Source of the DNA: Lentzea cavernae | GTDB lineage: Bacteria > Actinomycetota > Actinomycetes > Mycobacteriales > Pseudonocardiaceae | NCBI RefSeq assembly: GCF_014653695.1 | Contig: NZ_BNAR01000003.1 | Coordinates: 453,528-517,527, forward strand | Reading direction: 5' to 3' | Length of the DNA stretch: 64,000 nt | In this document: positions 8,923 to 19,720 of the stretch, one piece after another | Numbering within the stretch: the first letter of the stretch is position 1 | Layout of the letters: each line of letters begins with the position of its first letter | Program-made: the position numbers and the translations under genes | Notes under the pieces: model-generated | What the model was told of the DNA's origin: nothing | What the model saw: the letters and a program-made list of their open reading frames with translations, nothing else | The model's database searches: none

Positions 8923-9729
8923 CTAGGGCGCGACGGCGGCCCATTCGAGCGTGATCTCGCCGAGCCGCCACCGCCGCCGGTCGTCCAGCACGGGCCAGCC
9001 GCGCTCGGTGAGCAGCCGCGCCGTCTCCACCCACCGGGCCCTGGGCCCGAACGGGGCGAACGGGGCCGCGGTGGCCCAGCAGGCGTCCAGTTCGGCCAGC
9101 AGGGCGTGCACGCGCTCGCCGGGCACGTTCTTGTGGATCAACGCCTTGGGCAGCCGCTCGGCGATGTCACCGGGCGTCTCGATCGCGGACGGCTTGCACG
9201 CCAGCGTGAACCGCAAAGGCCCCTCCGCCGACAGCGTCACCCACGTGCACCGGCGCCCGATCTCGTCGCACGTGCCCTCGACGACCAGGCCGCCGGGAGC
9301 CATGCGCGACAGCATGGTGTCCCACGCCTCGAACGCCTGCTCCTCGGTGTACTGGCGCAGCACGTTGAAGGCGCGCAACAACACCGGCCGCGCCCCGGCG
9401 AGCTCGAACCCGCCGCGCCGGAAGTCGAGGAACGGCGGGTCCGCCACGGCCTTGCCCGCGTCCACCCGCTCCTGGTCGATCTCCAGCCCGAGCACGCGCA
9501 CGTCCGGCCGCACGGCACGCAGCCGGGCGGCCATCTCGACGGTGGTGATCGGCGTGGCGCCGTAGCCGAGGTCGACGACGAGCGGATCGGCGGCGCCGGC
9601 CAGGAACGAGGACAGCGTGCCGGTCATCCACCGGTCGACCCGGCGCAGGCGGTTCGGGTTGGTCGTGCCGCGGGTCGGAACGCCGAGCGCGCGGGCCCTG
9701 CCGGCCGCTAGGCGCGGTTTGCGAGCCAT
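8923..9729 (-). CDS. class I SAM-dependent methyltransferase
   Basis: This is a 268-residue Rossmann methyltransferase-like protein. VVDLGYGATPITTVEMAARL is the SAM-binding motif I region, with DLGYG for the usual GxGxG, and the acidic end of strand 2 (VLGLEIDQERV) should bind the ribose. The substrate is unknown. The ATG at 9729 overlaps the end of the DUF2505 gene by 22 bp, so the two are translationally coupled on one transcript. The N-terminus is basic (MARKPRLAAGRARALG). Confidence 0.85.
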   Translation of the reverse strand: MARKPRLAAGRARALGVPTRGTTNPNRLRRVDRWMTGTLSSFLAGAADPLVVDLGYGATPITTVEMAARLRAVRPDVRVLGLEIDQERVDAGKAVADPPFLDFRRGGFELAGARPVLLRAFNVLRQYTEEQAFEAWDTMLSRMAPGGLVVEGTCDEIGRRCTWVTLSAEGPLRFTLACKPSAIETPGDIAERLPKALIHKNVPGERVHALLAELDACWATAAPFAPFGPRARWVETARLLTERGWPVLDDRRRWRLGEITLEWAAVAP

Positions 9730-10196
9730 TGCGAGGTGAACTCGCTCTCCTTGTCGAGCAGCACGGCGACCTGCTCGGCGATCAGCTTCTCGAGCTTGCC
9801 GCCCAGCAGCGGGATGCTGACCTTGACCTCCCCCGTGAGGGTGGTCTTGGAGCCGGACCCGTCGTCCAGGACCACGAACGAGCCCTCGAGGCGGCCGGGC
9901 ACGCCACCGACGGCCACCTCGACCGTGCCGGCGCCCGCGGCCCAGGTCTCGGTGCGCTGGATCACCAGGTCGCCGCCGAGCGCGGCCTTGACCGCCGACG
10001 GCAGGTGCTCGGCGGGCACACCCTGCTTGAGCTGGTACGACGTCCGCTCGTCGGTCTTGTCGAACGAGACGAGCGCGGCGTTCGTGCCGCCGATCGCGGC
10101 CAGCCTGTCCCGCAGATAGGTCTCGTCGACCATCGCGCCGAAGACCTTCTCCGCCGAATGGGGTGACGTGGTGTGGTGCTCGATGCGGCGTGCCAT
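9708..10196 (-). CDS. DUF2505 domain protein
   Basis: This 162-residue protein matches the actinobacterial DUF2505 family, a START/Bet v1-like fold. The N-terminus ARRIEHHTTSPHSAEKVFGAMVDETYLRDRL is typical, and the C-terminus has LLGGKLEKLIAEQV. START-like folds hold a hydrophobic ligand; none is known for DUF2505. It is divergent from murB, with only 25 bp between start codons. Confidence 0.88.
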   Translation of the reverse strand: MARRIEHHTTSPHSAEKVFGAMVDETYLRDRLAAIGGTNAALVSFDKTDERTSYQLKQGVPAEHLPSAVKAALGGDLVIQRTETWAAGAGTVEVAVGGVPGRLEGSFVVLDDGSGSKTTLTGEVKVSIPLLGGKLEKLIAEQVAVLLDKESEFTSQWLANRA

Positions 10197-10203
10197 GTCG
10201 CGG

Positions 10204-10209
10204 AGGCTA
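10204..10209 (-). promoter_or_regulatory. -10 element of the DUF2505 gene, leaderless
   Basis: On the minus strand TAGCCT lies 7 nt before the ATG at 10196. It overlaps the murB -10 element on the other strand. Confidence 0.55.
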
Positions 10210-10213
10210 CCGT
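10208..10213 (+). promoter_or_regulatory. -10 element of murB, leaderless
   Basis: TACCGT lies 8 nt before the GTG at 10222. It shares two bases with the divergent -10 element of the DUF2505 gene. Confidence 0.45.
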
Positions 10214-10221
10214 TGACGTCT

Positions 10222-11295
10222 GTGACCACCACGCAGTCCGTACCTCTGGCCGAGCGCACCACGCTCCGACTCGGTGGCCCGGCCGCGCGGTTCGTCCACG
10301 CCACGACCGCCGCTGAGCTGGTCGAAGCCGTGCGGACAGCCGACGCCGACGCCGACGAGAAGGTCCTCGTCCTCGGTGGCGGGTCCAACCTCGTGATCTC
10401 CGACAGCGGCTTCGACGGCACCGTCGTGCACGTCGCCACCAAGGGCTTCCGGCTCGACCCGCTGGGCGGCGGCATCGTCCAGTTCACCGTCGAGGCGGGC
10501 GAGGAGTGGGACTCGGTCGTCGCCGAGGCGGTCGCGCAGGGCCTCGGCGGGCTCGAGTGCCTCTCGGGCATCCCGGGCCTCAACGGCGCCACGCCCGTGC
10601 AGAACGTCGGCGCGTACGGCGTCGAGATCTCCCAGGTCCTGCAGTCGGTGGACATCCTCGACCGCCGCAGCGGCAAGGTGCACCAGGTGCCCGCCGCCAA
10701 GCTGGGCCTCGACTACCGCACCAGCACGCTGAAGAACACCGAGCACGCGGTCGTGCTGCGCACCCGGTTCTCGCTCACCTCCGGGGGCATGTCCGCGCCG
10801 ATCCGCTACGGCGAGCTGGCGCGCGTCCTCGGTGTGGCGCAAGGTGATCGCGTTCCGGCGGACGCGGCCCGCAAGGCCGTGCTGGAGCTGCGCCGCGGCA
10901 AGGGCATGGTCCTCGACCCCACCGACCACGACACGTGGAGCGCGGGCTCGTTCTTCACCAACCCGGTCATCGACGAGCCGACGTTCAACGGCGTGCTCAT
11001 CCGCATCGCCGAACGCCTCGGCGCGGACGTCGACGTGCCGAGCTACCCCGCCGGCCCCGGCCGCAGGAAGCTCTCCGCCGCGTGGCTGATCGAACGCGCC
11101 GGCTTCCGCAAGGGCCACCAGGGCCCCGGCGGCCGCGTGTCGTTGTCCGGCAAGCACACCCTGGCCCTGACCAACCGCGGCGGCGCCTCGACCGAGGACC
11201 TGCTGGACCTCGCCCGCGAGGTGCGCGACGGCGTGCGGGCGGCGTTCGGCGTGGAACTGCACCCGGAACCGGTCTTCGTGGGCGTGCACCTCTAG
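10222..11295 (+). CDS. murB: UDP-N-acetylenolpyruvoylglucosamine reductase
   Basis: MurB reduces UDP-GlcNAc-enolpyruvate to UDP-MurNAc with NADPH and FAD, the second committed step of peptidoglycan precursor synthesis in the cytoplasm. The 357 residues contain the FAD motifs LVLGGGSNLVISD and GIPGLNGATPVQNVGAYG, the catalytic serine region WSAGSFFTNPV and the C-terminal GRVSLSGKHTLALTNRGGAS. The GTG at 10222 is chosen because a -10-like TACCGT sits just upstream; the open frame extends into the divergent gene. It occupies the Rv0482 position, upstream of a wall-crosslinking L,D-transpeptidase. Confidence 0.96.
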   Translation: MTTTQSVPLAERTTLRLGGPAARFVHATTAAELVEAVRTADADADEKVLVLGGGSNLVISDSGFDGTVVHVATKGFRLDPLGGGIVQFTVEAGEEWDSVVAEAVAQGLGGLECLSGIPGLNGATPVQNVGAYGVEISQVLQSVDILDRRSGKVHQVPAAKLGLDYRTSTLKNTEHAVVLRTRFSLTSGGMSAPIRYGELARVLGVAQGDRVPADAARKAVLELRRGKGMVLDPTDHDTWSAGSFFTNPVIDEPTFNGVLIRIAERLGADVDVPSYPAGPGRRKLSAAWLIERAGFRKGHQGPGGRVSLSGKHTLALTNRGGASTEDLLDLAREVRDGVRAAFGVELHPEPVFVGVHL

Positions 11296-11371
11296 CTCTG
11301 TTCGGGTGACTCCGTGTGACGAACCGCTACCTGGCGTGTTTCATTGAGGTAGGCGGGGAACGGAGGTCGCC

Positions 11372-12385
11372 ATGAGCTACCTCGACGAGAACGAGCGCGA
11401 GGTCATCAGGCCCGTCAAGCGCATGGTCGAAGACGAGTTCCTGTCACGGCCGGGCGTCATCGGCGTCGACATCGGCGAGAAGGTCACCGGTGGGCGCCCG
11501 ACCGGCAGGGCCGCGATCGTGGTCTACGTGTGCGCCAAGGGGTCTCACCACCCGGAGCAGATCCCGGTGGAGGTCCGCGGCGTGCCGACCGACGTGGTCG
11601 CGGAGTCGATCGTGCTGCACCGGGCCAGGCTCACCCGCGCGTCGGACGGGCAACCCGGTGCGGTGGAACGGCACGCGGTGTTGCGCGGAGGCATCGGCAT
11701 CGGCCCGGCGAGGTCCTTCCGGGTCGTGCCTCCCGAGGTCGAGCGGGCCGGTGAGTACGTGATCGCCGGCACGCTCGGCGCGTTCGCCCTCACGCGGGGC
11801 GAGCCGGGGAAGGTGCTGGGGCTCACCACGTTCCACGTCGGCTGCGTCGACGACTCGTGGTCGGTGGGCGACGAGTTCCTGCACCCGTCCAGAGTGGACG
11901 GTGGGGCGCCCGGTGCCGACCAGGTCGCCGTGCTGGACCGGGCGGCGCTCGCGGGAGCCGTGTCCGCGGCGGGGCTGAGGATGGGCGCGAGGCCGTTCCG
12001 CGCGGAGGTGCTCGACATCGGCGCGATCACGGGCAGCGCCGGGGCGGTCATCGGCTCGAGCGTGCGCAAACGCGGCCGCACCACGGGGCTCACCTACGGC
12101 GTGATCGAGTCGACGGACGCGACGGTCAGGCTCGACTTCGAGGACGGCATCGGCGTCCGGACCCTGCGCGACCAGATCCGCGTGCACTCGTCCGAGCGCT
12201 TCGGCGACCACGGGGACAGCGGCGCCGTGCTGGTCGACGCCGACAACCGGGTCGTCGGCCTGTACGTCGCCGGGTCGGGCTCGACGGGATTCGCGAACCC
12301 CATCGAGCCCGTCCTGCGTCAGCTGGACGTGGAGCTGCTCACTCCCGGTGTGCCCGCGTCGCGGAGGCCTGGGCCCGCGGCTTGA
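11372..12385 (+). CDS. trypsin-like (NAL1-type) serine protease-like protein
   Basis: This 337-residue protein has no signal peptide. Its motifs line up with the NAL1-like trypsin fold: a histidine in LGLTTFHVGC (His155), an aspartate in GADQVAVLDR (Asp183), KRGRTTGLTYGVI, and the nucleophile in GDHGDSGAVLVDADNRVVGL (Ser283). The typical TNNHV around the histidine is TTFHV here, so activity is likely but not certain. GGAGG at 11362-11366 precedes the ATG. Substrates are unknown, and it is apparently cytoplasmic. It overlaps the convergent SDR gene by 47 bp. Confidence 0.8.
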   Translation: MSYLDENEREVIRPVKRMVEDEFLSRPGVIGVDIGEKVTGGRPTGRAAIVVYVCAKGSHHPEQIPVEVRGVPTDVVAESIVLHRARLTRASDGQPGAVERHAVLRGGIGIGPARSFRVVPPEVERAGEYVIAGTLGAFALTRGEPGKVLGLTTFHVGCVDDSWSVGDEFLHPSRVDGGAPGADQVAVLDRAALAGAVSAAGLRMGARPFRAEVLDIGAITGSAGAVIGSSVRKRGRTTGLTYGVIESTDATVRLDFEDGIGVRTLRDQIRVHSSERFGDHGDSGAVLVDADNRVVGLYVAGSGSTGFANPIEPVLRQLDVELLTPGVPASRRPGPAA

Positions 12386-13070
12386 GCACGATGGTGTCCA
12401 GGTTCACGTGCGACGGGCGGGTGACGGCGAACGCGATCACGTCCGCCACGTCGTCCGCGACCAGCGGCTCGATGCCCTGGTAGACCTTGGCCGCGCGCTC
12501 GGTGTCGCCGCCGAACCGGTTCGCCGAGAAGTCCGTCTCGACCATGCCCGGCTGGATCTCGGTGATCCGCACGGGCTTGCCCAGCAGCTCGCCCCGCAGC
12601 GTCCGGTGCAGCGCCGACTGGGCGTGCTTGGCGCTCGTGTAGCCGGAACCGTTGTCGTAGGCCTCGTACGCCGCGACGGACGTCACGGACACGATGTGCC
12701 CGTCCCCGGACTCGATCAGCTTCGGGATGAACGCCTTGGTCACCAGCAGGGTGCCGAGGACGTTCGCCTCCCACATCCAGCGCCACTCGTCCGCGACGCC
12801 CTCCGCGACGGTCGAGAGCCCGCGGGCGCCGCCCGCGTTGTTCACGAGCACGTTCGCCTGGGGTACCCGGTCCGCGAAGGCGGCGACGGAGGCTTCGTCG
12901 GTGACGTCCAGCTCGATGGCCGTCCCCTCGATCTCCTTCGCGATAACGTGGAGGAGGTCCAGACGACGTGCGCCGAGCACGACGTGGAAGCCCTCGGCGG
13001 CCAGCCGCCGCGCGGTGGCCTCGCCGATGCCCGCGCTTGCTCCGGTCACTACTGCGACAGGTCGATTCAC
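12339..13070 (-). CDS. short-chain dehydrogenase/reductase
   Basis: This is a classical SDR of 243 residues: cofactor motif VVTGASAGIGEATARRLA, NNAG at VLVNNAGGARGL, catalytic Ser in SVTSVAAYEAY and YTSAK (Tyr-x-x-x-Lys). The aspartate after beta-strand 4 region (ELDVTDEA) is standard; ARRLDLL after strand 2 suggests NADPH. The substrate is unknown. It is in the position of the SDR Rv0484c next to the L,D-transpeptidase gene. It starts at a GTG at 13070. Confidence 0.92.
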   Translation of the reverse strand: MNRPVAVVTGASAGIGEATARRLAAEGFHVVLGARRLDLLHVIAKEIEGTAIELDVTDEASVAAFADRVPQANVLVNNAGGARGLSTVAEGVADEWRWMWEANVLGTLLVTKAFIPKLIESGDGHIVSVTSVAAYEAYDNGSGYTSAKHAQSALHRTLRGELLGKPVRITEIQPGMVETDFSANRFGGDTERAAKVYQGIEPLVADDVADVIAFAVTRPSHVNLDTIVLKPRAQASATRAHRE

Positions 13071-13077
13071 GACCTCG

Positions 13078-13083
13078 ATCGTA
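13078..13083 (-). promoter_or_regulatory. -10 element of the SDR gene, leaderless
   Basis: On the minus strand TACGAT lies 7 nt before the GTG at 13070, the leaderless arrangement. Confidence 0.5.
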
Positions 13084-13163
13084 GGCCGCCGGATCGTCTG
13101 TGACCGACGTCACTCGCACCACCCGGTCGTGTTGGACGTCCACCATGGTGGGAGGTCGAAACC

Positions 13164-14303
13164 GTGAAGAGAACACTTGTCGCGCTGGTCGCTGGACTGA
13201 CGCTGCTGACCGGCTGCTCGAGTGTCGAGGCGGGGTCACCGAAGGCGGACAGCTCGCTGCCGTCCGCGAAGGTGACCGTGTCCCCGGTCGACGGAACCAA
13301 GGACGTGCAGGTCACGACCCCGGTCCAGGTCACCGTGGTGGACGGCAAGATCGAGTCCGTCGCACTGAAGTCACCCGAGGGCGCCGACGTCAAGGGCACC
13401 CTCACCGAGGACAAGTCGGGCTGGACGACGGCGGAGCCGCTCGGCTACGGCAAGACGTACAGCTTCTCAGGCAAGGCCGTCGGCTCCGACGGCAAGCCGG
13501 TCGAGCTCAAGGGCTCGTTCACCACCGTCGCGCCCGGTTCGCAGACCCGCGCGACGCTCTGGCCCTCGGACAACCAGACCGTCGGCGTCGCGGCGCCGAT
13601 CATGGTCAAGTTCGAGGCGCCGGTCCAGGACAAGGCGACCGTCGAGAAGGCGCTCAAGGTCACCAACTCGGCGAACGTGCAGGGCTCGTGGGCCTGGCTC
13701 AACGCCCAGGAGGTGCACTACCGCCCGGAGAAGTACTGGCCCGCCAACACCACGGTCAAGGTCGAGGCCAAGCTCTACGGCGTGAACTACGGCGGCGGCG
13801 CGTTCGGCAAGGCCGACGTGACCAGCGACTTCACCATCGGCCGCAACCAGGTCGTGAAGATCGACAACCCGACGCACCGGCTCAAGGTGTTCCGCGACGG
13901 CCAGCAGACCGCCGACTACCCGGCGTCGTTCGGCAAGGACGCGGACCCCGAGCTCACGACGCCGAACGGCACGTTCGTGGTCATGTCGAAGCACGACACG
14001 TTCTCGTTCGACAACCCGCGCTACGGCTACACCAACGTCGTGAAGAAGTGGGCCGTCCGGTTCTCGAACCACGGCGAGTTCATCCACGAGAACAACGACA
14101 ACGCGGGCAACATCGGCACGAACAACACCTCGCACGGCTGCGCGAACCTGCTGGAGGCCGACGCGAAGGCGTACTTCGACTCGGCGCTGGTCGGCGACCC
14201 GGTCGAGGTGACGAACTCGATCACCACGCTGCCGCCGCAGTTCGACTGGTACGACTGGCAGCTCTCGTGGGACCAGTGGAAGGGCAAGTCCGCCGTCAAG
14301 TAG
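13164..14303 (+). CDS. L,D-transpeptidase lipoprotein
   Basis: The protein forms 3-3 crosslinks in peptidoglycan outside the membrane. The N-terminus MKRTLVALVAGLTLLTGC is a lipoprotein signal with lipobox cysteine 18. Two Ig-like domains (about residues 35-240) precede the YkuD domain, whose active site reads HGEFIHEN and TSHGCANL (the usual SHGC with catalytic Cys). It matches the LprQ (Rv0483) type. GGAGG at 13151-13155 sets the GTG start at 13164. Together with murB it makes a small cell-wall neighbourhood. Confidence 0.95.
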   Translation: MKRTLVALVAGLTLLTGCSSVEAGSPKADSSLPSAKVTVSPVDGTKDVQVTTPVQVTVVDGKIESVALKSPEGADVKGTLTEDKSGWTTAEPLGYGKTYSFSGKAVGSDGKPVELKGSFTTVAPGSQTRATLWPSDNQTVGVAAPIMVKFEAPVQDKATVEKALKVTNSANVQGSWAWLNAQEVHYRPEKYWPANTTVKVEAKLYGVNYGGGAFGKADVTSDFTIGRNQVVKIDNPTHRLKVFRDGQQTADYPASFGKDADPELTTPNGTFVVMSKHDTFSFDNPRYGYTNVVKKWAVRFSNHGEFIHENNDNAGNIGTNNTSHGCANLLEADAKAYFDSALVGDPVEVTNSITTLPPQFDWYDWQLSWDQWKGKSAVK

Positions 14304-14346
14304 CACCGGCGGGAATGCGTCCCCCGGCCAGGTCGTTCGCACCTGT

Positions 14347-15111
14347 GTGGATCTGACACGCGTGACGGCGGCCGGCGGGGGACGGCTGGCCGTCCGCGAA
14401 TCAGGTCCGGACGGCGCGCCCCCGGTGGTCCTCCTGCACGGCTGGGCGCAGACGGGCGCGGTCTGGGACCTGCCCGGTTTCCACACCTACGCCGTCGACC
14501 TGCGCGGACACGGCGATTCTGACGACTTCGGCGACTACCGCGACAGCGCCCAGTGGGCCGCGGACGTCGAGGCAGTGCTCGACCACACCGGGCCCGCGAC
14601 GCTCGTCGGGTGGTCCTACGGCGGGCTCGTGATCACCGACTACCTGCGCTTCCACGGCACCGCGAACGTCGGCGCGCTCGTGTTCGTGAGCGCCATCACC
14701 GAGATCGGCCGCGGTCGCCCCGGAGGCGAGACCGGGCCGGTGATGAGGGCCGCGTTGCCCGGCGCGATCACCGACGACGCCGTGCTGGCGACGTTCTGCC
14801 AGGCCATGGCCCCTCTCCTGCCCGCAGCCACGGTCGCCGAACTCACAGCCGCGGCCACCTCCGTCAGCCATAAAGTGCGAGGTGAGCTGTTCCGCAGGGA
14901 CGTGGGCAGCGCCGAAGTGTTGAAGGCCGTAGACGTGCCGACCCTGGTCGTGCACGGAACTCAAGACGAGGTGGTCGCGCCCGCCGCCGCCGAGTACTCC
15001 GCCGCCCTGATCCCCGGAGCCGAGTTGAGCCTGTACCCCGACACCGCGCACGCGCCGTTCCTGGAGCGGCCGGAGCGGTTCGCCGCCGATCTCCTGCGAG
15101 TCGCCCGATGA
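14347..15111 (+). CDS. alpha/beta hydrolase
   Basis: This 254-residue alpha/beta-hydrolase has an oxyanion loop [11 protein letters not shown], nucleophile elbow [10 protein letters not shown], acid in VHGTQDEVV and histidine in [15 protein letters not shown]. It resembles haloperoxidase/esterase-like hydrolases; the substrate is unknown. The GTG at 14347 starts it. Its stop overlaps the start of mshA (ATGA), so both are on one transcript and translationally coupled. Confidence 0.9.
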   Translation: MDLTRVTAAGGGRLAVRESGPDGAPPVVLLHGWAQTGAVWDLPGFHTYAVDLRGHGDSDDFGDYRDSAQWAADVEAVLDHTGPATLVGWSYGGLVITDYLRFHGTANVGALVFVSAITEIGRGRPGGETGPVMRAALPGAITDDAVLATFCQAMAPLLPAATVAELTAAATSVSHKVRGELFRRDVGSAEVLKAVDVPTLVVHGTQDEVVAPAAAEYSAALIPGAELSLYPDTAHAPFLERPERFAADLLRVAR

Positions 15112-16355
15112 AGCGCGTGGCGGTGCTCTCAGTGCACACCTCGCCGCTCGAACAGCCGGGGACGGGGGACGCGGGCGGGATGAACGTCTACATCGTGCAG
15201 ACGGCCACGCGGATGGCCCAGCGCGGTGTCGAGGTGGAGATCTTCACGCGCGCCACGTCGTCGGAGCTGCCGCCGGTCGTCGAGCTGGCGCCGGGCGTGC
15301 GCGTCCGCAACGTCGCCGCGGGCCCGTTCGAGGGCCTGGGCAAGGAGGAGCTGCCGAGTCAGCTCTGCGCGTTCTCCGCGGGCGTCCTGCGCGCCGAGGC
15401 ACGGCACGAGCCCGGCTACTACGACGCGATCCACTCGCACTACTGGCTGTCCGGGCAGGTCGGCTGGATCGCGCGGGAACGCTGGGGCGTGCCGCTGGTG
15501 CACACCGCGCACACGCTGGCCAAGGTCAAGAACCTGGCGCTGGCCGAGGGCGACGCGCCGGAGCCCCGCATGCGCGTGATCGGCGAGGACCAGGTCGTCA
15601 ACGAGTCGGACCGGCTCGTCGCGAACACCGACATCGAGGCCGGCGAGCTGATCAAGCTCTACGACGCGGAGCCGTCCAAGGTCGCCGTCGTGCCGCCGGG
15701 TGTCGACCTCGACAGGTTCACGCCCGGCGACCAGTGCGGTGCCCGGCAGTCGCTCGGTGTCCCGCAGGACGCGATCGTGCTGGCGTTCGTCGGCCGGATC
15801 CAGCCCTTGAAGGCCCCTGACGTGCTGCTGCGCGCCGCCGCGGAGATGCTCGTGCGCGATCCCGGCCTGCGGTCCCGGTTGGTCGTGCTGATCGTGGGCG
15901 GGCCCTCGGGTTCGGGCACGGAACGGCCGAAGGCGCTGGAGGAGCTGGCCGCGCAGCTGCGGATCACCGACGTGGTGCGCTTCCTGCCGCCCCAGCCGGG
16001 TCCGGCGCTGGCGCAGGTCTACCGGGCCGCCGACCTCGTCGCCGTGCCGAGCCACAACGAGTCGTTCGGACTGGTGGCGCTGGAGGCCCAGGCCTGCGGG
16101 ACGCCCGTGGTCGCGGCGGCCGTGGGCGGGCTGCCCGTGGCGGTCAACGACGGCGTCTCCGGGGTGCTCGTGCACGGGCACGAACCCGGCGAGTGGGCGT
16201 CGGCGATCAGCGGGGTGGCGCTGCCGCAGCGGGAGCACCTGGCGAGCAACGCCGTGGGACATGCACGACGCTTCTCGTGGGACCGCACGACTGATGCCCT
16301 GCTGGCGGGGTATCAAGAGGCGGCAGAGGTGTTCCGCCGGGAGGTTTTCGCTTGA
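15108..16355 (+). CDS. mshA: D-inositol-3-phosphate glycosyltransferase (mycothiol synthesis)
   Basis: MshA transfers GlcNAc from UDP-GlcNAc to 1L-myo-inositol 1-phosphate, the first step of mycothiol synthesis. The 415-residue GT4 retaining glycosyltransferase shows [50 protein letters not shown] and the EX7E region [24 protein letters not shown] overlap with the hydrolase gene before it and TTGA overlap with the YbjN gene after it make a tight operon. It occupies the Rv0486 position. Confidence 0.97.
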   Translation: MKRVAVLSVHTSPLEQPGTGDAGGMNVYIVQTATRMAQRGVEVEIFTRATSSELPPVVELAPGVRVRNVAAGPFEGLGKEELPSQLCAFSAGVLRAEARHEPGYYDAIHSHYWLSGQVGWIARERWGVPLVHTAHTLAKVKNLALAEGDAPEPRMRVIGEDQVVNESDRLVANTDIEAGELIKLYDAEPSKVAVVPPGVDLDRFTPGDQCGARQSLGVPQDAIVLAFVGRIQPLKAPDVLLRAAAEMLVRDPGLRSRLVVLIVGGPSGSGTERPKALEELAAQLRITDVVRFLPPQPGPALAQVYRAADLVAVPSHNESFGLVALEAQACGTPVVAAAVGGLPVAVNDGVSGVLVHGHEPGEWASAISGVALPQREHLASNAVGHARRFSWDRTTDALLAGYQEAAEVFRREVFA

Positions 16356-16831
16356 GCGTCGATGGTGTGATCAAGGAGTTCCTGGACGAACGGGAGCTGC
16401 AGTACGACCGGCGTGAGCCGGGCAAGTTCTTCGTGACGTTGCCGGGCACCAAGAAGCTGCAGACCAACGTGTGGCTGGTCGAGACCTCGCACGCGCTGGT
16501 CGTCGAGGCCTTCGTGTGCCGGCGGCCGGACCAGTCGTTCGAGGACGTCTACCGGTTCCTGCTGCGTCGCAACGCACGGCTGTACGGCGTGCACTACACG
16601 ATCGACGCCGAGGGTGACATCTACCTGGTCGGACGGGTCGGCAAGCACGCCGTGACCGCCGACGAGCTGGACCGCGTGCTCGGGCAGGTGCTGGAGGCGG
16701 CGGACGGCGACTTCAACCCGTTGCTCGAGATCGGGTTCGCCGACGCGATCCGGCGGGAGTGGGCCTGGCGGGTGTCGCGCGGCGAGTCGCTCGCGAACCT
16801 GGCGGCGTTCCAACATCTCGTTTCGGAGTAG
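16352..16831 (+). CDS. YbjN-domain protein
   Basis: This 159-residue protein of the YbjN family (Rv0487 position) has [31 protein letters not shown] and a C-terminal helix with [20 protein letters not shown]. The fold resembles type III secretion chaperones, and the function in actinobacteria is not known. It starts with TTG at 16352, with GGGAGG upstream, overlapping the mshA stop as TTGA. The adjacency to mshA is conserved. Confidence 0.93.
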   Translation: MSVDGVIKEFLDERELQYDRREPGKFFVTLPGTKKLQTNVWLVETSHALVVEAFVCRRPDQSFEDVYRFLLRRNARLYGVHYTIDAEGDIYLVGRVGKHAVTADELDRVLGQVLEAADGDFNPLLEIGFADAIRREWAWRVSRGESLANLAAFQHLVSE

Positions 16832-16891
16832 CCGCCGACTCGTTTCGGCTTCCCCGGCAACCCCCGGTCCGCCCTCGCCCGTCCGACTGGC

Positions 16892-17746
16892 ATGGGCAGA
16901 CCAGTGCTGTTGGTGGGAGTCGCGTTGCTGGCCCTGGCTACGGCCGGGTGCGGAAGCAGTATGAACAGCGGGGGGACGTCGGCGAAGGATGCCGCCGCAC
17001 CACCGCAGGCGGCGCAGAACGTTGCGCCTCAGCGGGAGAACGGGGAGAACGCGCCGGCCGTGCAGCCGGTGCAGCAGCAGGAACGCCAGTTGGTGCGCAC
17101 GGCGGACGTCGACCTGCGCAGTGACGACGTGCTGAAGGCCATCGGCCAGGTCAAGGACCGCGCGCGGGCGGTGGGCGGGTTCGCGGGACAGGAGAACTCG
17201 ACCAAGAAGTCCGGGTCCGTGACCGTGCGCGTGCCGTCGAGCGAGCTGGACAAGCTCGTGCAGGACCTGGCGAACGTCGGCGAGGTCACCCGCAGCGAGG
17301 TGAAGAGCCAGGACGTCACCGACCAGATGGTCGACGTCGAGTCGCGCATCGCCACGCAGAAGGCCAGCGTCGAGCGGCTGCGGGCGTTGTTCGAGCGGGC
17401 CGGGTCGACCTCGGAGGTCGCGCAGGTCGAGAGCGAGCTGACCAAGCGGCAGGCCGAGCTCGAGTCGATGCAGCGGCGCAGCGAGTCGCTGAAGGGCCAG
17501 GTCGCGATGGCGACGCTGACCGTGGACGTCGCGACCACCCCGATCGCCCCGCCCGAGGAGGAGAAGGTCGGGTTCCTGGGGGCTCTGGCCGGCGGCTGGA
17601 ACGCGCTGGTCGCGGTCACGGGCGTGATCCTGATCGGACTCGGCGCCATGCTGCCGTTCGTGGTGGCGCTGGGGATTCCCGCGTTCGCGGTGGTCTACCT
17701 GCTGCGGCGCCGGAGGCGTGTCACCCGTACGAACGAAGCAGGGTGA
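16892..17746 (+). CDS. DUF4349 lipoprotein
   Basis: The N-terminus MGRPVLLVGVALLALATAGC has a lipobox with Cys20. After a Gln/Ala-rich linker comes a DUF4349 domain (residues about 65-235) with RQLVRTADVDLRSDDVLKAI and VRVPSSELDKLVQDLANVGEV. A coiled-coil stretch follows (VESRIATQKASVERLRALFERAG onward), then a C-terminal membrane helix (LVAVTGVILIGLGAMLPFVVAL) and a basic tail. The protein is membrane-anchored with its bulk outside. The function is unknown. Confidence 0.9.
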   Translation: MGRPVLLVGVALLALATAGCGSSMNSGGTSAKDAAAPPQAAQNVAPQRENGENAPAVQPVQQQERQLVRTADVDLRSDDVLKAIGQVKDRARAVGGFAGQENSTKKSGSVTVRVPSSELDKLVQDLANVGEVTRSEVKSQDVTDQMVDVESRIATQKASVERLRALFERAGSTSEVAQVESELTKRQAELESMQRRSESLKGQVAMATLTVDVATTPIAPPEEEKVGFLGALAGGWNALVAVTGVILIGLGAMLPFVVALGIPAFAVVYLLRRRRRVTRTNEAG

Positions 17747-17780
17747 TCAAAGTCTACTGAGAGTGGGCCTTTGGTGATGC

Positions 17781-17915
17781 GCGGAACGGCTCGGGAGAGA
17801 GGGGGAGTCGCATCGAGCCGTTCCGCGTCAAAGGTCCCCGCTGCAGGGATCCGTGGACGGGGGGAGCCTGCGGATCCCAAGCGGGCCACACGATTCGACG
17901 GGGGATGACGAATCG
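17781..17915 (-). ncRNA. probable 6C-type small RNA, three hairpins with C-run loops
   Basis: Three successive perfect hairpins fill this otherwise empty gap. They are CGATTCG/CGAATCG (17891-17897 with 17909-17915), GGGATCCG/CGGATCCC (17846-17853 with 17871-17878) and GCGGAACGGCTCG/CGAGCCGTTCCGC (17781-17793 with 17814-17826). Read on the minus strand, each loop carries a run of five or six cytosines (CATCCCCCG, GCTCCCCCCG, ACTCCCCCTC). Hairpins with C-rich loops define the actinobacterial 6C RNA family, so this is a candidate. Upstream on the minus strand an AT-richer stretch contains TTGCAA, 17 nt, TGATAC as a possible promoter. Family membership is inference; two hairpins are usual and three are seen here. 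Confidence 0.55.
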
Positions 17916-18144
17916 CGCATGTGCCTCGCGCTCGTCGAGTAAGCGTGGGAGCCGACTCGCGGAGGCGGTATCAACTTCTCAGATACGTCCTTGCAATCAC
18001 AAGTGCTTGTATTACTCCATTCGAGTGTATTTAGCGGCGCAAAGTAACGGCCCTGTAGCGATCGAGTTGTCCTTGACCTCCCCAGTGGGCTGGCTCACGA
18101 TGTGCCCACAGGCTGGATGTTCAGCGAGTGAATGAGGTCGCCGC
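17827..18144. other. gap between DUF4349 and acyl-CoA ligase genes
   Basis: Apart from the C-loop hairpins up to 17915, I see no credible gene here. The part from about 17985 to 18060 is clearly A/T-richer than its surroundings and should hold the promoters of the small RNA (minus strand) and of the ligase gene (plus strand). Confidence 0.5.
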
Positions 18145-19710
<1,566 letters not shown>

Positions 19711-19720
19711 TCGACCCCGA

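Noticed and set aside
17905-18135. 76-residue plus-strand frame
   Set aside because: It starts inside a hairpin of the proposed small RNA, has no ribosome-binding site and no recognisable feature. The region looks regulatory.
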